Positions 57,177 through 64,000 of a stretch of 64,000 nt of DNA are shown here, one piece after another. The notes beneath the pieces were generated by a model. It was not told where the DNA came from, made no database searches, and worked only from the letters and a program-made list of their open reading frames with translations. Position numbers and translations under genes: made by a program. The first letter of the stretch is position 1; every line of letters starts with the position of its first letter. Source of the DNA: Martinezella tropici (GTDB lineage Bacteria > Pseudomonadota > Alphaproteobacteria > Rhizobiales > Rhizobiaceae); NCBI RefSeq assembly GCF_003287875.1, contig NZ_QMKK01000043.1, positions 51,494 through 115,493 of the forward strand, read 5' to 3'.

Positions 57177-57683
57177 TTATAGCGTGTGATAGCCCCGGTT
57201 CATATAGAGCAATGCCGGCTTCGGCTCGCTGTAGCGTATGGCCATCACCTCGCCGAAGATGATGTTGTGCGTGGAAGCCTGCTTGATCTCGATCACGCGG
57301 CAATCGAAAGCGGCAAGCGCGTCGCTGAGGACAGGCGCACCAGTCACCAGCGTCTCGAACCTGCCGGTTGCGAAGCGCTCGTCGGCGGTCAGCTGCGTCT
57401 TCCCGGAAAAGGCATCGGCCAGGGACTGGTGATCGGCACCGAGCGTATTCAGGGCAAAAATGCCGCTCTTGAAGAAGATCTCGTTCTTGGCGTTGCTGTT
57501 GTTGACGCAGATGAGAACCGTCGCAGGGCTGTCCGACACCGAGCAGGCAGCCGTGATCGTCACGCCGCGCCGCTCCGAGCCGAGCGCCGTCGTCACCAGC
57601 TGCACATGGCCTGCATAGCGGCTCATGGCATCTCGATAAAGCGCCGGATCCATACGCTGCCTGTCTAGCATCACCGTCTCCAT
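57177..57683 (-). CDS. Flavin reductase domain protein (RutF-like)
   Basis: 168 residues: YRDAMSRYAGHVQLVTTALGSERRGVTITAACSVSDSPATVLICVNN ... IFALNTLGADHQSLADAFSGK ... HNIIFGEVMAIR. The match to the NAD(P)H:FMN oxidoreductase RutF of the pyrimidine (rut) pathway is close, but no other rut gene is present. It reduces FMN for a partner that is not evident. It is the first gene of the minus-strand molybdenum-maturation operon. An ATG nine codons in is an alternative start. Confidence 0.88.
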   Translation of the reverse strand: METVMLDRQRMDPALYRDAMSRYAGHVQLVTTALGSERRGVTITAACSVSDSPATVLICVNNSNAKNEIFFKSGIFALNTLGADHQSLADAFSGKTQLTADERFATGRFETLVTGAPVLSDALAAFDCRVIEIKQASTHNIIFGEVMAIRYSEPKPALLYMNRGYHTL

Positions 57684-57839
57684 ATTCCTGTGACACCTTA
57701 TCTTTCGCTCAATATGGCGGCCAGGTGTTAGCTTTTCTACAATAACGCCATTGAAAACAGAGCGATTTTGTTGCTTTTTCTTTGACGATGCCCATCAGGC
57801 GGATAAATAGAGCGGAAAATTGTCCGGGATAATCCATCG

Positions 57840-58922
57840 ATGAACGTTCTGCGCCGCCTTCCGCTTCTGCTCGTACTGCTTTCTGCGGCCGGCAGCAGCC
57901 ATGCCGCGGGAATCCATATTGGCGTGGTGGCACCGCAGAGCGGCAATTTCGCAATGCTTGGCGCCGAAATCACCACCGGGGCCAATTTCGAGATCCAGGC
58001 CCAAAAGGATAAAGCGACGGTCATCGACGAAGCTTGCACCGAGGATGGCGGCCGAGCTGCCGCCGAAGCATTGATCGCGGCGAAAGTGCAGATCGTGATC
58101 GGCTTTCTGTGCACGGAAACATTGGAAGGTGCGCTTCCACGCCTTAAGGAGGCCGGCATACCGGCCATCACCGTTTCCATCCGTTCCCGCATTTTGATGG
58201 AGGATGCGCTGAAGAATGGCTGGCCACTGTTTCGCCTCGCACCCGTGGATAGTGCCGAGGCTGCCATCGCGATCAATACCATCCTGAAAAACTGGGCGGC
58301 CGAGCCGATTGCGCTGATCGACGACGGCACGATCCATGGCCGCGAACTGGTGGGGGCGATCCGCAGCGCGCTTGAGGAAAAGGGGCTGAAGCCGGTCTTC
58401 ACCGATACCTACCGCCCCGGCCAGGATCAGCAGATCGCGCTTGTCCGTCGCTTGAAGAAGGCCGGCGCCACGCATGTCTTCATCGGTGGCGATCGCAGCG
58501 ATGTCGCGGTGATCGCGCGTGACGCTAGGAACGAAAACATTCCGCTGGCGCTGATGGGGGGCGATGCGATGCGTGCTGCCGATTTGCCCGTGCCTTTGCA
58601 GGAAGGCGTGCAGGCGATTGCCCTGCCTGATTATGCCACTCTGCCTGCAGCACAACAGACCGCACAGGCCATGCGTGCCGGCGGCATCGAGCCGGACGGC
58701 TATACCCTGCCGGCCGCGGCCGCGGCGCAGATCGCCAGCCAGGCAGCCGAAGGCGCGAAGGCGGAAAACAAGCCCGTTGCCGAAAAGCTCCTTGGCGCGA
58801 CATTCCAGACGACGATCGGCTCGATTACCTTCGGCCAGAACCACGAATTGAACGAAAACCCCTACCGCCTGCTGCAATGGCGCGGCAACGCTTTCGTGCC
58901 GGTGACGACGCCGTCGAACTGA
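57840..58922 (+). CDS. Periplasmic branched-chain amino-acid-type substrate-binding protein
   Basis: 360 residues with a signal peptide (MNVLRRLPLLLVLLSAAGSSHA). A type I periplasmic binding fold follows (IHIGVVAPQSGNFAMLGAEITTGANFEI ... GGDRSDVAVIARDARNENIPLALMGGDAM), as in LivJ/BraC. The usual ABC transporter genes (livHMGF) are absent, so it is an orphan binding protein that may serve another permease or act as a sensor. It is monocistronic, divergent from the flavin reductase operon. Confidence 0.88.
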   Translation: MNVLRRLPLLLVLLSAAGSSHAAGIHIGVVAPQSGNFAMLGAEITTGANFEIQAQKDKATVIDEACTEDGGRAAAEALIAAKVQIVIGFLCTETLEGALPRLKEAGIPAITVSIRSRILMEDALKNGWPLFRLAPVDSAEAAIAINTILKNWAAEPIALIDDGTIHGRELVGAIRSALEEKGLKPVFTDTYRPGQDQQIALVRRLKKAGATHVFIGGDRSDVAVIARDARNENIPLALMGGDAMRAADLPVPLQEGVQAIALPDYATLPAAQQTAQAMRAGGIEPDGYTLPAAAAAQIASQAAEGAKAENKPVAEKLLGATFQTTIGSITFGQNHELNENPYRLLQWRGNAFVPVTTPSN

Positions 58923-59008
58923 GGTGATCCCCTCGGGCGGTTGTTTGCCCGCGACAGCGGTGCTAATCCAGACACCACTGCATAATTTAAAGCGCTATAG
59001 CGACCTCA

Positions 59009-59028
59009 GCGCGTCACATGTGACGCGC
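59009..59028. promoter_or_regulatory. Perfect 20-bp palindrome upstream of rpe
   Basis: GCGCGTCACA and its exact inverse complement form a 20-bp palindrome, 34 bp before the rpe start. A second short palindrome CGCTATAGCG lies 6 bp upstream (58993-59002). The symmetry and position suggest a repressor or activator site for a dimeric regulator. I do not recognise the motif. Confidence 0.55.
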
Positions 59029-59062
59029 GGCGCTGTAGAAATCAGTTGGAGCTCAGCCACCC

Positions 59063-59749
59063 ATGACCTTGCCGATCCGCATCGCCCCTTCCATTCTCGC
59101 CGCCGACTTCGCCAAGCTTGGGCAGGAAGTCAAGGACGTGACCGAAGCCGGAGCCGACTGGATCCATCTGGATGTCATGGACGGGCATTTCGTGCCGAAC
59201 ATCTCCTTCGGCGCCGATGTCATCAAGGCGCTGCGCCCCTATACGACCGCGACCTTCGACTGCCATCTGATGATCTCGCCCGCCGATCCTTATCTGGAAG
59301 CCTTCGCCAAGGCCGGCTGCGACCGCATCACCGTTCATGCCGAAGCCGGCGTGCATCTGCACCGCTCGCTGCAGACCATCCGTCATCTCGGCAAGAAGGT
59401 CGGCGTCACCCTCAATCCGGCAACACCGCTTTCCGTGCTGGAAAATGTACTCGACGATATCGACCTGATCCTGATCATGTCGGTCAATCCCGGCTTCGGC
59501 GGCCAGAAATTCATTCCCGCCATGGCCGACAAGATCCGCAGCGCCAAGTCTCTGATCGGTGACCGTCCGATCGAACTCGAAGTCGATGGCGGCGTTTCGG
59601 TCGACACCGCACCTCTCATCACGGCTTCCGGCGCCAACGTGCTCGTCGCCGGCTCTGCCATCTTCAAGGGCGAATCGGTCGATGCCTACAGGCAGACGAT
59701 CGGCGATCTCCGAGCCGCTGCCGAACGAGGCCGCGTTGGATCAAACTAA
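59063..59749 (+). CDS. rpe: Ribulose-phosphate 3-epimerase
   Basis: 228-residue TIM barrel that interconverts ribulose-5-phosphate and xylulose-5-phosphate in the pentose phosphate pathway. Signatures: IAPSILAADFAKLGQEV, WIHLDVMDGHFVPNISFG, DCHLMI and SVNPGFGGQKFI; the catalytic Asp residues and metal-binding His are intact. It shares its 3' end with the start of the next gene (14-bp overlap). Confidence 0.96.
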   Translation: MTLPIRIAPSILAADFAKLGQEVKDVTEAGADWIHLDVMDGHFVPNISFGADVIKALRPYTTATFDCHLMISPADPYLEAFAKAGCDRITVHAEAGVHLHRSLQTIRHLGKKVGVTLNPATPLSVLENVLDDIDLILIMSVNPGFGGQKFIPAMADKIRSAKSLIGDRPIELEVDGGVSVDTAPLITASGANVLVAGSAIFKGESVDAYRQTIGDLRAAAERGRVGSN

Positions 59750-60260
59750 TCCGACCAATGCCTTCATCGCGACGACGGGCCGGACACGGACCGTCGCTTC
59801 GCATTGCCTCGAAGTTTTGGGCAACGCCGTCGGCTGGGGCGCGGCCATGGCCGCTTCGGCGCTCGCCGCCCTCTATTGGCGCAACGGCCTTCTGACCAGT
59901 CATCTCACGGCTCTTACCCTTGTTTACTTCTTCGGCGGCACCCTCGCCTGGGCCATCCTCGTGCCGCTAACCCGCCGGTTCGCCCGTGGCCGACCGGCAA
60001 GCGCGCGCTTCGCCGCTTTCTTTCTTGTGCTCTCCATCGGCACCGCGGCCATGACGGCGTTTCTCTTTGCCATGGACTATCGCTGGTTCTATTCGCGCTG
60101 GCATGCGCCGTTCGGCTCACTCATCTGGACATTCCAATTCCTGTACACCGGCGCCAGCGCCGTCTACCAGTTCGCTATTTTCGGCTTGCCTCTGTTTCTG
60201 CCGTTCGGCCTTCTATGCCTGGTCGCCGTTTCAGCCTATCTTGCGCGACGGACGCGTTGA
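59736..60260 (+). CDS. Hypothetical membrane protein
   Basis: About 174 residues with four predicted membrane helices (GNAVGWGAAMAASALAALYW, ALTLVYFFGGTLAWAILVPL, FAAFFLVLSIGTAAMTAFLFAM, FAIFGLPLFLPFGLLCLVAVSA). TTG 59736, 5 nt after GAGG inside the rpe 3' end, is the only reasonable start before the first helix, and its overlap with rpe suggests translational coupling. No family recognised. Confidence 0.75.
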   Translation: MDQTNPTNAFIATTGRTRTVASHCLEVLGNAVGWGAAMAASALAALYWRNGLLTSHLTALTLVYFFGGTLAWAILVPLTRRFARGRPASARFAAFFLVLSIGTAAMTAFLFAMDYRWFYSRWHAPFGSLIWTFQFLYTGASAVYQFAIFGLPLFLPFGLLCLVAVSAYLARRTR

Positions 60261-60282
60261 AGCGTACGAAGGATTGGCCCAA

Positions 60283-60305
60283 CAAACATTGTGCCAAACA
60301 TTGTG
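60283..60305. repeat. Tandem 12-bp direct repeat upstream of purB
   Basis: CAAACATTGTG occurs at 60283-60293 and again at 60295-60305, head to tail, about 70 bp before the purB ATG. It may be replication slippage or a paired operator. Confidence 0.45.
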
Positions 60306-60373
60306 ATTGCCGCTCGTCTTTGTTATGGGGGCGCCGAGGTTTCCTTTCCATTAGCCAAGAAAGCTTTGAGCCC

Positions 60374-61675
60374 ATGATCCCGCGCTACTCCCGACCGGAA
60401 ATGGTCGCCATCTGGTCGCCCGAAACCAAGTTCCGTATCTGGTTCGAGATCGAGGCCCATGCCTGTGATGCGCTGGCAGCTCTCGGCGTCATCCCGAAGT
60501 CGGCGGCGGATACCATCTGGGAAAAGGGCGGCAAAGCCACGTTCGATGTCGCCCGCATCGATGAGATCGAGGCCGTCACCAAGCACGATGTCATCGCCTT
60601 CCTGACGCATCTGGCCGAAATCGTCGGACCGGACGCCCGTTTCGTGCACCAGGGCATGACCTCGTCGGACGTGCTCGACACCTGCTTCAACGTCCAGCTC
60701 GTGCGCGCCAGCGACCTGCTGCTTGCCGATATCGACAAGCTTCTGGAAGCCCTGAAGCGGCGCGCCTTCGAGCACAAGGATACGGTCACCATCGGCCGCT
60801 CGCATGGCATTCATGCCGAACCGACAACCTTCGGCGTCAAGCTGGCACTTGCCTATGCCGAATTCGAGCGTTGCAAGCAGCGCCTGATCGCGGCACGCGA
60901 GGAAGTCGCCACCTGCGCCATTTCCGGCGCGGTCGGCACCTTCGCCAACATCGATCCCCGCGTTGAGGAACATGTCGCCGCCGCCCTCGGCCTGAAGCCG
61001 GAGCCGGTCTCCACCCAGGTCATCCCGCGCGACCGCCATGCGATGTTCTTCGCCACGCTCGGCGTCGTCGCCTCCTCGATCGAGCGTCTCGCCACCGAAA
61101 TCCGCCACCTGCAGCGCACAGAAGTTCTGGAAGCGGAGGAATATTTCTCTCCGGGCCAGAAGGGCTCGTCTGCTATGCCGCATAAGCGCAATCCGGTATT
61201 GACGGAAAACCTGACGGGCCTTGCCCGCATGGTCCGCTCATACTCCATCCCAGCCATGGAGAACGTCGCCCTATGGCACGAGCGCGATATCTCGCACTCC
61301 TCCGTTGAGCGCATGATCGGCCCGGACGCGACCGTCACGCTCGATTTCGCGCTCGCCCGCATCACCAGCGTCATCGACAAATTGCTCGTCTATCCGGACA
61401 ATATGATGAAGAATTTGAACAAGTTCCGCGGGCTTGTTCATTCACAGCGCGTGCTGCTGGCGCTGACCCAGGCCGGCGTCTCCCGCGAGGATTCCTATCG
61501 GCTCGTCCAGCGCAACGCCATGAAGGTCTGGGAAGAAGGCAAGGACTTCCTCGAGGAGCTGCTGGCCGACCAGGAAGTGCGCGCAGCGCTTTCCGAAGAG
61601 GATATCCGCGAGAAATTCGACCTTGGCTACCACACCAAGCATGTCGACACGATCTTCAAGCGGGTTTTCGGCTAG
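60374..61675 (+). CDS. purB: Adenylosuccinate lyase
   Basis: 433 residues. It cleaves adenylosuccinate and SAICAR in purine biosynthesis. Superfamily signature SSAMPHKRNPVLTENL, with HQGMTSSDVLDT and GRSHGIHAEPTTFG forming the active site. The frame starts at ATG 60374 and its stop TAG lies exactly at the edge of the IS5-type element, so the gene is intact. The residues before stop (TIFKRVFG) match rhizobial PurB ends. Confidence 0.96.
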   Translation: MIPRYSRPEMVAIWSPETKFRIWFEIEAHACDALAALGVIPKSAADTIWEKGGKATFDVARIDEIEAVTKHDVIAFLTHLAEIVGPDARFVHQGMTSSDVLDTCFNVQLVRASDLLLADIDKLLEALKRRAFEHKDTVTIGRSHGIHAEPTTFGVKLALAYAEFERCKQRLIAAREEVATCAISGAVGTFANIDPRVEEHVAAALGLKPEPVSTQVIPRDRHAMFFATLGVVASSIERLATEIRHLQRTEVLEAEEYFSPGQKGSSAMPHKRNPVLTENLTGLARMVRSYSIPAMENVALWHERDISHSSVERMIGPDATVTLDFALARITSVIDKLLVYPDNMMKNLNKFRGLVHSQRVLLALTQAGVSREDSYRLVQRNAMKVWEEGKDFLEELLADQEVRAALSEEDIREKFDLGYHTKHVDTIFKRVFG

Positions 61676-62125
61676 GACACCGACTCATAAGATCGTAGCC
61701 AGATACGAATTGAGGCGAGCTGGATCGATGCGAGGAAATTGTCGTCGCGTTTGTCGTATCGGGTTGCGATAGCTCGGAAGTGTTTGAGTTTATTGAAAAA
61801 CCGCTCGACAGCGTTGCGTTGTTTGTAAAGCCATGAGCTGAAGTCGGGAATATTGACCCTGTTTGGCATGGGGCGGATACAGCCCCATGCTCCGCGTGCT
61901 TTGAGGTCTTGTCGCAGCCTGTCGCTGTCATAAGCGCGGTCAGCCAGAAGTGTTTGACCGGCCCCGACAGTCGCCAACATATCGGTCGCCGAGCGTCCGT
62001 CATGGGCCTGGCCGGCTGTCAGCTTTAAGCGGATCGGTCGACCATCGGCATCGACAAGAGCATGAATTTTGGTTGTCAGCCCGCCGCGCGAGCGACCCAT
62101 GCAACCGGATCGCTCGTCTTTTTTT
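61672..62125 (-). CDS. IS5-family transposase OrfB (reached by -1 frameshift)
   Basis: From the slip site the -1 frame reads DERSGCMGRSRGGLTTKIHALVD. It contains the second Asp (LLADRAYDSD) and the Glu (KQRNAVERFFNKLKHFRAIATRYDKRD) of the DDE triad, ending SYESVS. It has no good independent start codon and ends antisense to the purB stop. The frame is uninterrupted, so the transposase may be active. Confidence 0.85.
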
Positions 62126-62483
62126 GACCGTTGGCAGCATGTTGGTGAACGCGGATTGACGAGCTGTCGATCATCTGGATATCGCCATCGTAAGCTTCTG
62201 ATATTGCGTCGAGAATACGCCCCCAATGCCCCGCATGACGCCACCGGTTAAAGCGGTTTACGCAGGTCGTATAGGGGCCATAGCGCGCTGGAATATCCGC
62301 CCACGGCGCACCAGTTCTCAGCCGCCAGAAAATCCCATTCAAGACGCGCCGGTCATCAACGCGGGCCTTACCCCGAACCTTGGTCGGCAGAAGAGGTTCG
62401 ATCACAGACCATTCGAAATCCGTCAAATCAAAGCGCGCCATCACTGCCTCCAAGCCTCAGAGACAATGAGACCCCATGTCCTT
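61676..62483 (-). mobile_element. IS5-family element (IS427-like), about 0.8 kb
   Basis: A DDE transposase gene in two frames is flanked by related ends: GGACACCGACTCAT at the left and, read inward from the right, GGACATGGGGTCTCAT. The element runs right to left, converging on purB. Flanking CTAG (left) and TTAG (right) may be a decayed 4-bp target duplication. Ends are not resolved to the base. It abuts the IS110-type element on the right. Confidence 0.75.
62076..62441 (-). CDS. IS5-family transposase OrfA
   Basis: 121 residues: MARFDLTDFEWSVIEPLLP ... IFWRLRTGAPWADIPARYGPYTTCVNRFNRWR, then the first catalytic Asp in IQMIDSSSIRVHQHAANGQKK. The frame continues beyond a run of seven A (minus strand, positions 62125-62119) to stop at 62076. 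A -1 slip at A-AAA-AAG in that run joins it to OrfB and gives the full DDE enzyme. Confidence 0.88.
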   Translation of the reverse strand: MARFDLTDFEWSVIEPLLPTKVRGKARVDDRRVLNGIFWRLRTGAPWADIPARYGPYTTCVNRFNRWRHAGHWGRILDAISEAYDGDIQMIDSSSIRVHQHAANGQKKTSDPVAWVARAAG

Positions 62484-62495
62484 AGCCGGCAGGGT

Positions 62496-62566
62496 GGCTC
62501 GTCTCGCATTATGTTCAGAACGAGGGTTAGCTGCAGCGCCAGAGCCTCAAACATAGGAGACGAGCC
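62496..62566 (+). other. Long hairpin ending at the IS110 recombinase start codon
   Basis: GGCTCGTCTC (62496-62505) pairs perfectly with GAGACGAGCC (62557-62566). Inside, TATGTT pairs with AACATA and GAGG with CCTC, leaving internal loops. The 3' arm contains the AGGAGA ribosome site and ends at the base before the GTG at 62567. It may mask translation, and its stem/internal-loop form also resembles the bridge RNA encoded beside IS110 recombinases. Confidence 0.6.
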
Positions 62567-63691
62567 GTGGTCGATGATATCGCAGTTTACGTTGGTTTGG
62601 ATGTGAGCAAGGAAAAAATCGCGATCGGTCTGGCGGAAGCGGGCCGCAAAGGTGAGGTTCGCTATTACGGCGAAATTGCCAACCGTGCTGATGCGGTGCG
62701 CAAATTTGTCGACAAGCTTGCTGGACGTCACGGACGCCTGTGCCTTTGCTATGAGGCCGGCCCGACAGGTTATGGATTGTATCGTCAACTTCGCGATCTT
62801 GGCCATGAATGCCTTGTCGTCGCGCCATCGCTGGTTCCGACCCGTCCGGGGCTTCAGATCAAGACGGATCGCCGCGATGCTGTCGCGCTTGCCGCGTTGT
62901 TGCGCGCTGGTGAACTGTCGTCCATCTGGGTTCCCGACGAGACACATGAGGCCATGCGCGATCTCTGCCGGGCAAGGGAAGTGACGGTCTCGGATCTACG
63001 GCGCGCGCGCCAGCATCTTTTATCGTTCCTGCTCCGGCACGGGCGGGTCTTCGAAGGCCGCTCTCATTGGACAAGAGCTCATCGAAACTGGCTGGCGACA
63101 CAGCGCTTTGATCACCGTGCGCAGCAGATCGCTATGGAAGAATATATTCGTGCCATCGAGCAAATCGAGGAACGGCGTGAGCGGTTGACCCGGCAGATGG
63201 TGGCGCTCTTGCCGGACTGGTCGCTTAACCCTGTCGTCGAAGCGATCCAGGCCCTGCGCGGTGTCGCACAGATCTCGGCGGTGACACTGGTATCGGAGAT
63301 CGGCGACTTCAGACGCTTCAACAATCCCCGGCAGTTCATGGCATGGCTGGGTCTGGTTCCCAAAGAGCGCTCGACCGGGGCCAGCGTGTCGCGGGGTTCA
63401 ATCACGAAGGCCGGCAACACCCGTGCGCGGCGCATGCTGGTCGAAGGCGCATGGACCTATAGATTGCCTGCGCGTGTAAGCCAGGAAATCCTGAAACGAA
63501 CGGAGGGGCTGCCTGAAGCGATCAGGGCGATCGCCTGGAAGGCGCAGGTGCGGCTATGCCAACGATATCGGCGCATGCAGGCTAGTGGCCGCCCCACAAA
63601 CATCGTCATCGTCGCCATCGCGCGCGAGCTCGCTGCCTTCGCCTGGGCGATTGCGACGACAGTTCCCATTACCCCAACAAAGGCAGCCTGA
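62567..63691 (+). CDS. IS110-family DEDD recombinase (transposase)
   Basis: 374 residues. N-terminal RuvC-like DEDD domain: D12 (VGLDVSKEK), E63 (LCYEAGPTGYG), D101 and D104 (IKTDRRDAVALA). A coiled coil (about 180-215) follows. The C-terminal Tnp_20 domain (ALRGVAQISAVTLVSEIGDFRRFNNPRQFMAWLGLVP, then GSITKAGNTRARRMLVEGAW) carries the conserved Ser278. Complete, so potentially active. GTG 62567 is set by the hairpin-embedded AGGAGA. Confidence 0.92.
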   Translation: MVDDIAVYVGLDVSKEKIAIGLAEAGRKGEVRYYGEIANRADAVRKFVDKLAGRHGRLCLCYEAGPTGYGLYRQLRDLGHECLVVAPSLVPTRPGLQIKTDRRDAVALAALLRAGELSSIWVPDETHEAMRDLCRAREVTVSDLRRARQHLLSFLLRHGRVFEGRSHWTRAHRNWLATQRFDHRAQQIAMEEYIRAIEQIEERRERLTRQMVALLPDWSLNPVVEAIQALRGVAQISAVTLVSEIGDFRRFNNPRQFMAWLGLVPKERSTGASVSRGSITKAGNTRARRMLVEGAWTYRLPARVSQEILKRTEGLPEAIRAIAWKAQVRLCQRYRRMQASGRPTNIVIVAIARELAAFAWAIATTVPITPTKAA

Positions 63692-64000
63692 CGAAAAGGC
63701 ATCAAGGGAAAGGAGAAAACAAGTTCAATTCCATCACGCTGTTTATTGCTGGGCGTGGCGGCCGGTCAGGGTAACCCTCGTTGTGATTCTGCGAGCCTGA
63801 AACGGCAACACGCGCCATGTGAGACAGAGGAAGGCCCGAGACGAACCACGGTCCTGCGGTATCCAACCCGCGCATCAGAGTCTGATCAACCGTCGTCTCA
63901 ATGCCGCCGCGTCCTGCAATAACCAGCCCGTTTCTTTCGGCGCTGAAAAGCGAAACGAAAACCTATACCCCAATCCTTGAAAACGGACATGAGAATCACA
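63692..64000. other. Non-coding 3' region of the IS110-type element
   Basis: No credible gene. GAGACGA (63838-63844) can pair with TCGTCTC (63893-63899), closing a branched structure that holds GCGG/CCGC and ATCAG/CTGAT hairpins. The window ends inside it. GAGACGA also occurs in the hairpin upstream of the recombinase. Confidence 0.5.

Larger units (their letters stand above)
62484..64000 (+). mobile_element. IS110-family element (right end not in window)
   Basis: A complete DEDD recombinase gene with structured non-coding flanks: at least 83 nt upstream holding a long hairpin and at least 309 nt downstream. IS110 elements lack conventional inverted repeats, so neither boundary can be fixed from one copy. 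The left flank may be cut by the IS5-type element. Confidence 0.7.

Noticed and set aside
60283..60305. CRISPR-like repeat
   Set aside because: Only two 11-bp units with a single spacer base; no array and no cas genes in the window.
59804..60373. 5' extension of the purB frame
   Set aside because: Overlaps the membrane-protein gene in another frame; PurB homologues start at MIPRYSRPEMV.

Overview
The window looks like a chromosomal segment of a Rhizobium-clade alphaproteobacterium. The basis is the GC-rich coding sequence, the rhizobial protein flavours (propionyl-CoA carboxylase PccA/PccB, ATP12 chaperone, DUF1489, DUF599), a suf operon in the order known from Rhizobium leguminosarum (sufS2-B-C-D-S1-X-A), and interspersed palindromic repeats typical of Rhizobiaceae. 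Most of the window is core metabolism. Accessory DNA is confined to small islands and to two insertion sequences at the right edge. No CRISPR array, rRNA, phage or conjugation genes were seen.

Layout. 1-6.8 kb: the end of an exported protein, a D,D-carboxypeptidase with a SPOR domain, DUF1489, L-serine dehydratase, then a run of membrane proteins (DUF599, DUF1624, isoprenylcysteine methyltransferase-like). 6.8-9.6 kb: a MerR regulator with a clear palindromic operator but no obvious target operon, a peptide-deformylase-like protein lacking key catalytic residues, an exported repeat protein and a candidate small RNA. 9.6-20.8 kb: lipB, tRNA-Leu(GAG), an XRE regulator, an EamA transporter, pccA, the glutathione-dependent formaldehyde pair adhC and fghA around a YaiI-family gene, a guanidine-II (mini-ykkC) riboswitch ahead of an SMR exporter, two DoxX paralogues, and pccB. 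20.8-24 kb: ATP12, a HAD phosphatase, an RluA-type pseudouridine synthase and a periplasmic copper chaperone.

24-29 kb holds the glycine cleavage operon gcvT-gcvH-gcvP behind a tandem glycine riboswitch. GcvH needs lipoylation, so the LipB encoded at 9.6 kb serves it. 29.9-37 kb is the suf iron-sulfur operon on the minus strand, with a candidate Irr (ICE) box and an IRO-like motif upstream. 37-51 kb holds an alpha/beta hydrolase, a GNAT acetyltransferase, a large secreted caspase-fold protein without its catalytic dyad, tyrS, an AsmA-like giant, a 1-Cys peroxiredoxin, a DUF455 ferritin-like protein, an M23 endopeptidase, a DEAD-box helicase and a Nudix hydrolase.

52.3-57.7 kb is a compact minus-strand operon (flavin reductase, MoxR ATPase, VWA/CoxE protein, two XdhC-type proteins, a molybdopterin-binding/NTP-transferase fusion). 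It resembles the maturation half of a molybdenum hydroxylase system, without the hydroxylase itself. 57.8-61.7 kb holds a periplasmic binding protein, rpe behind a perfect 20-bp palindrome, a membrane protein and purB. From the purB stop codon onward there is an IS5-type element using a -1 frameshift, then an IS110-family element whose recombinase start codon abuts a long hairpin. The IS110 3' non-coding tail runs to the window end.
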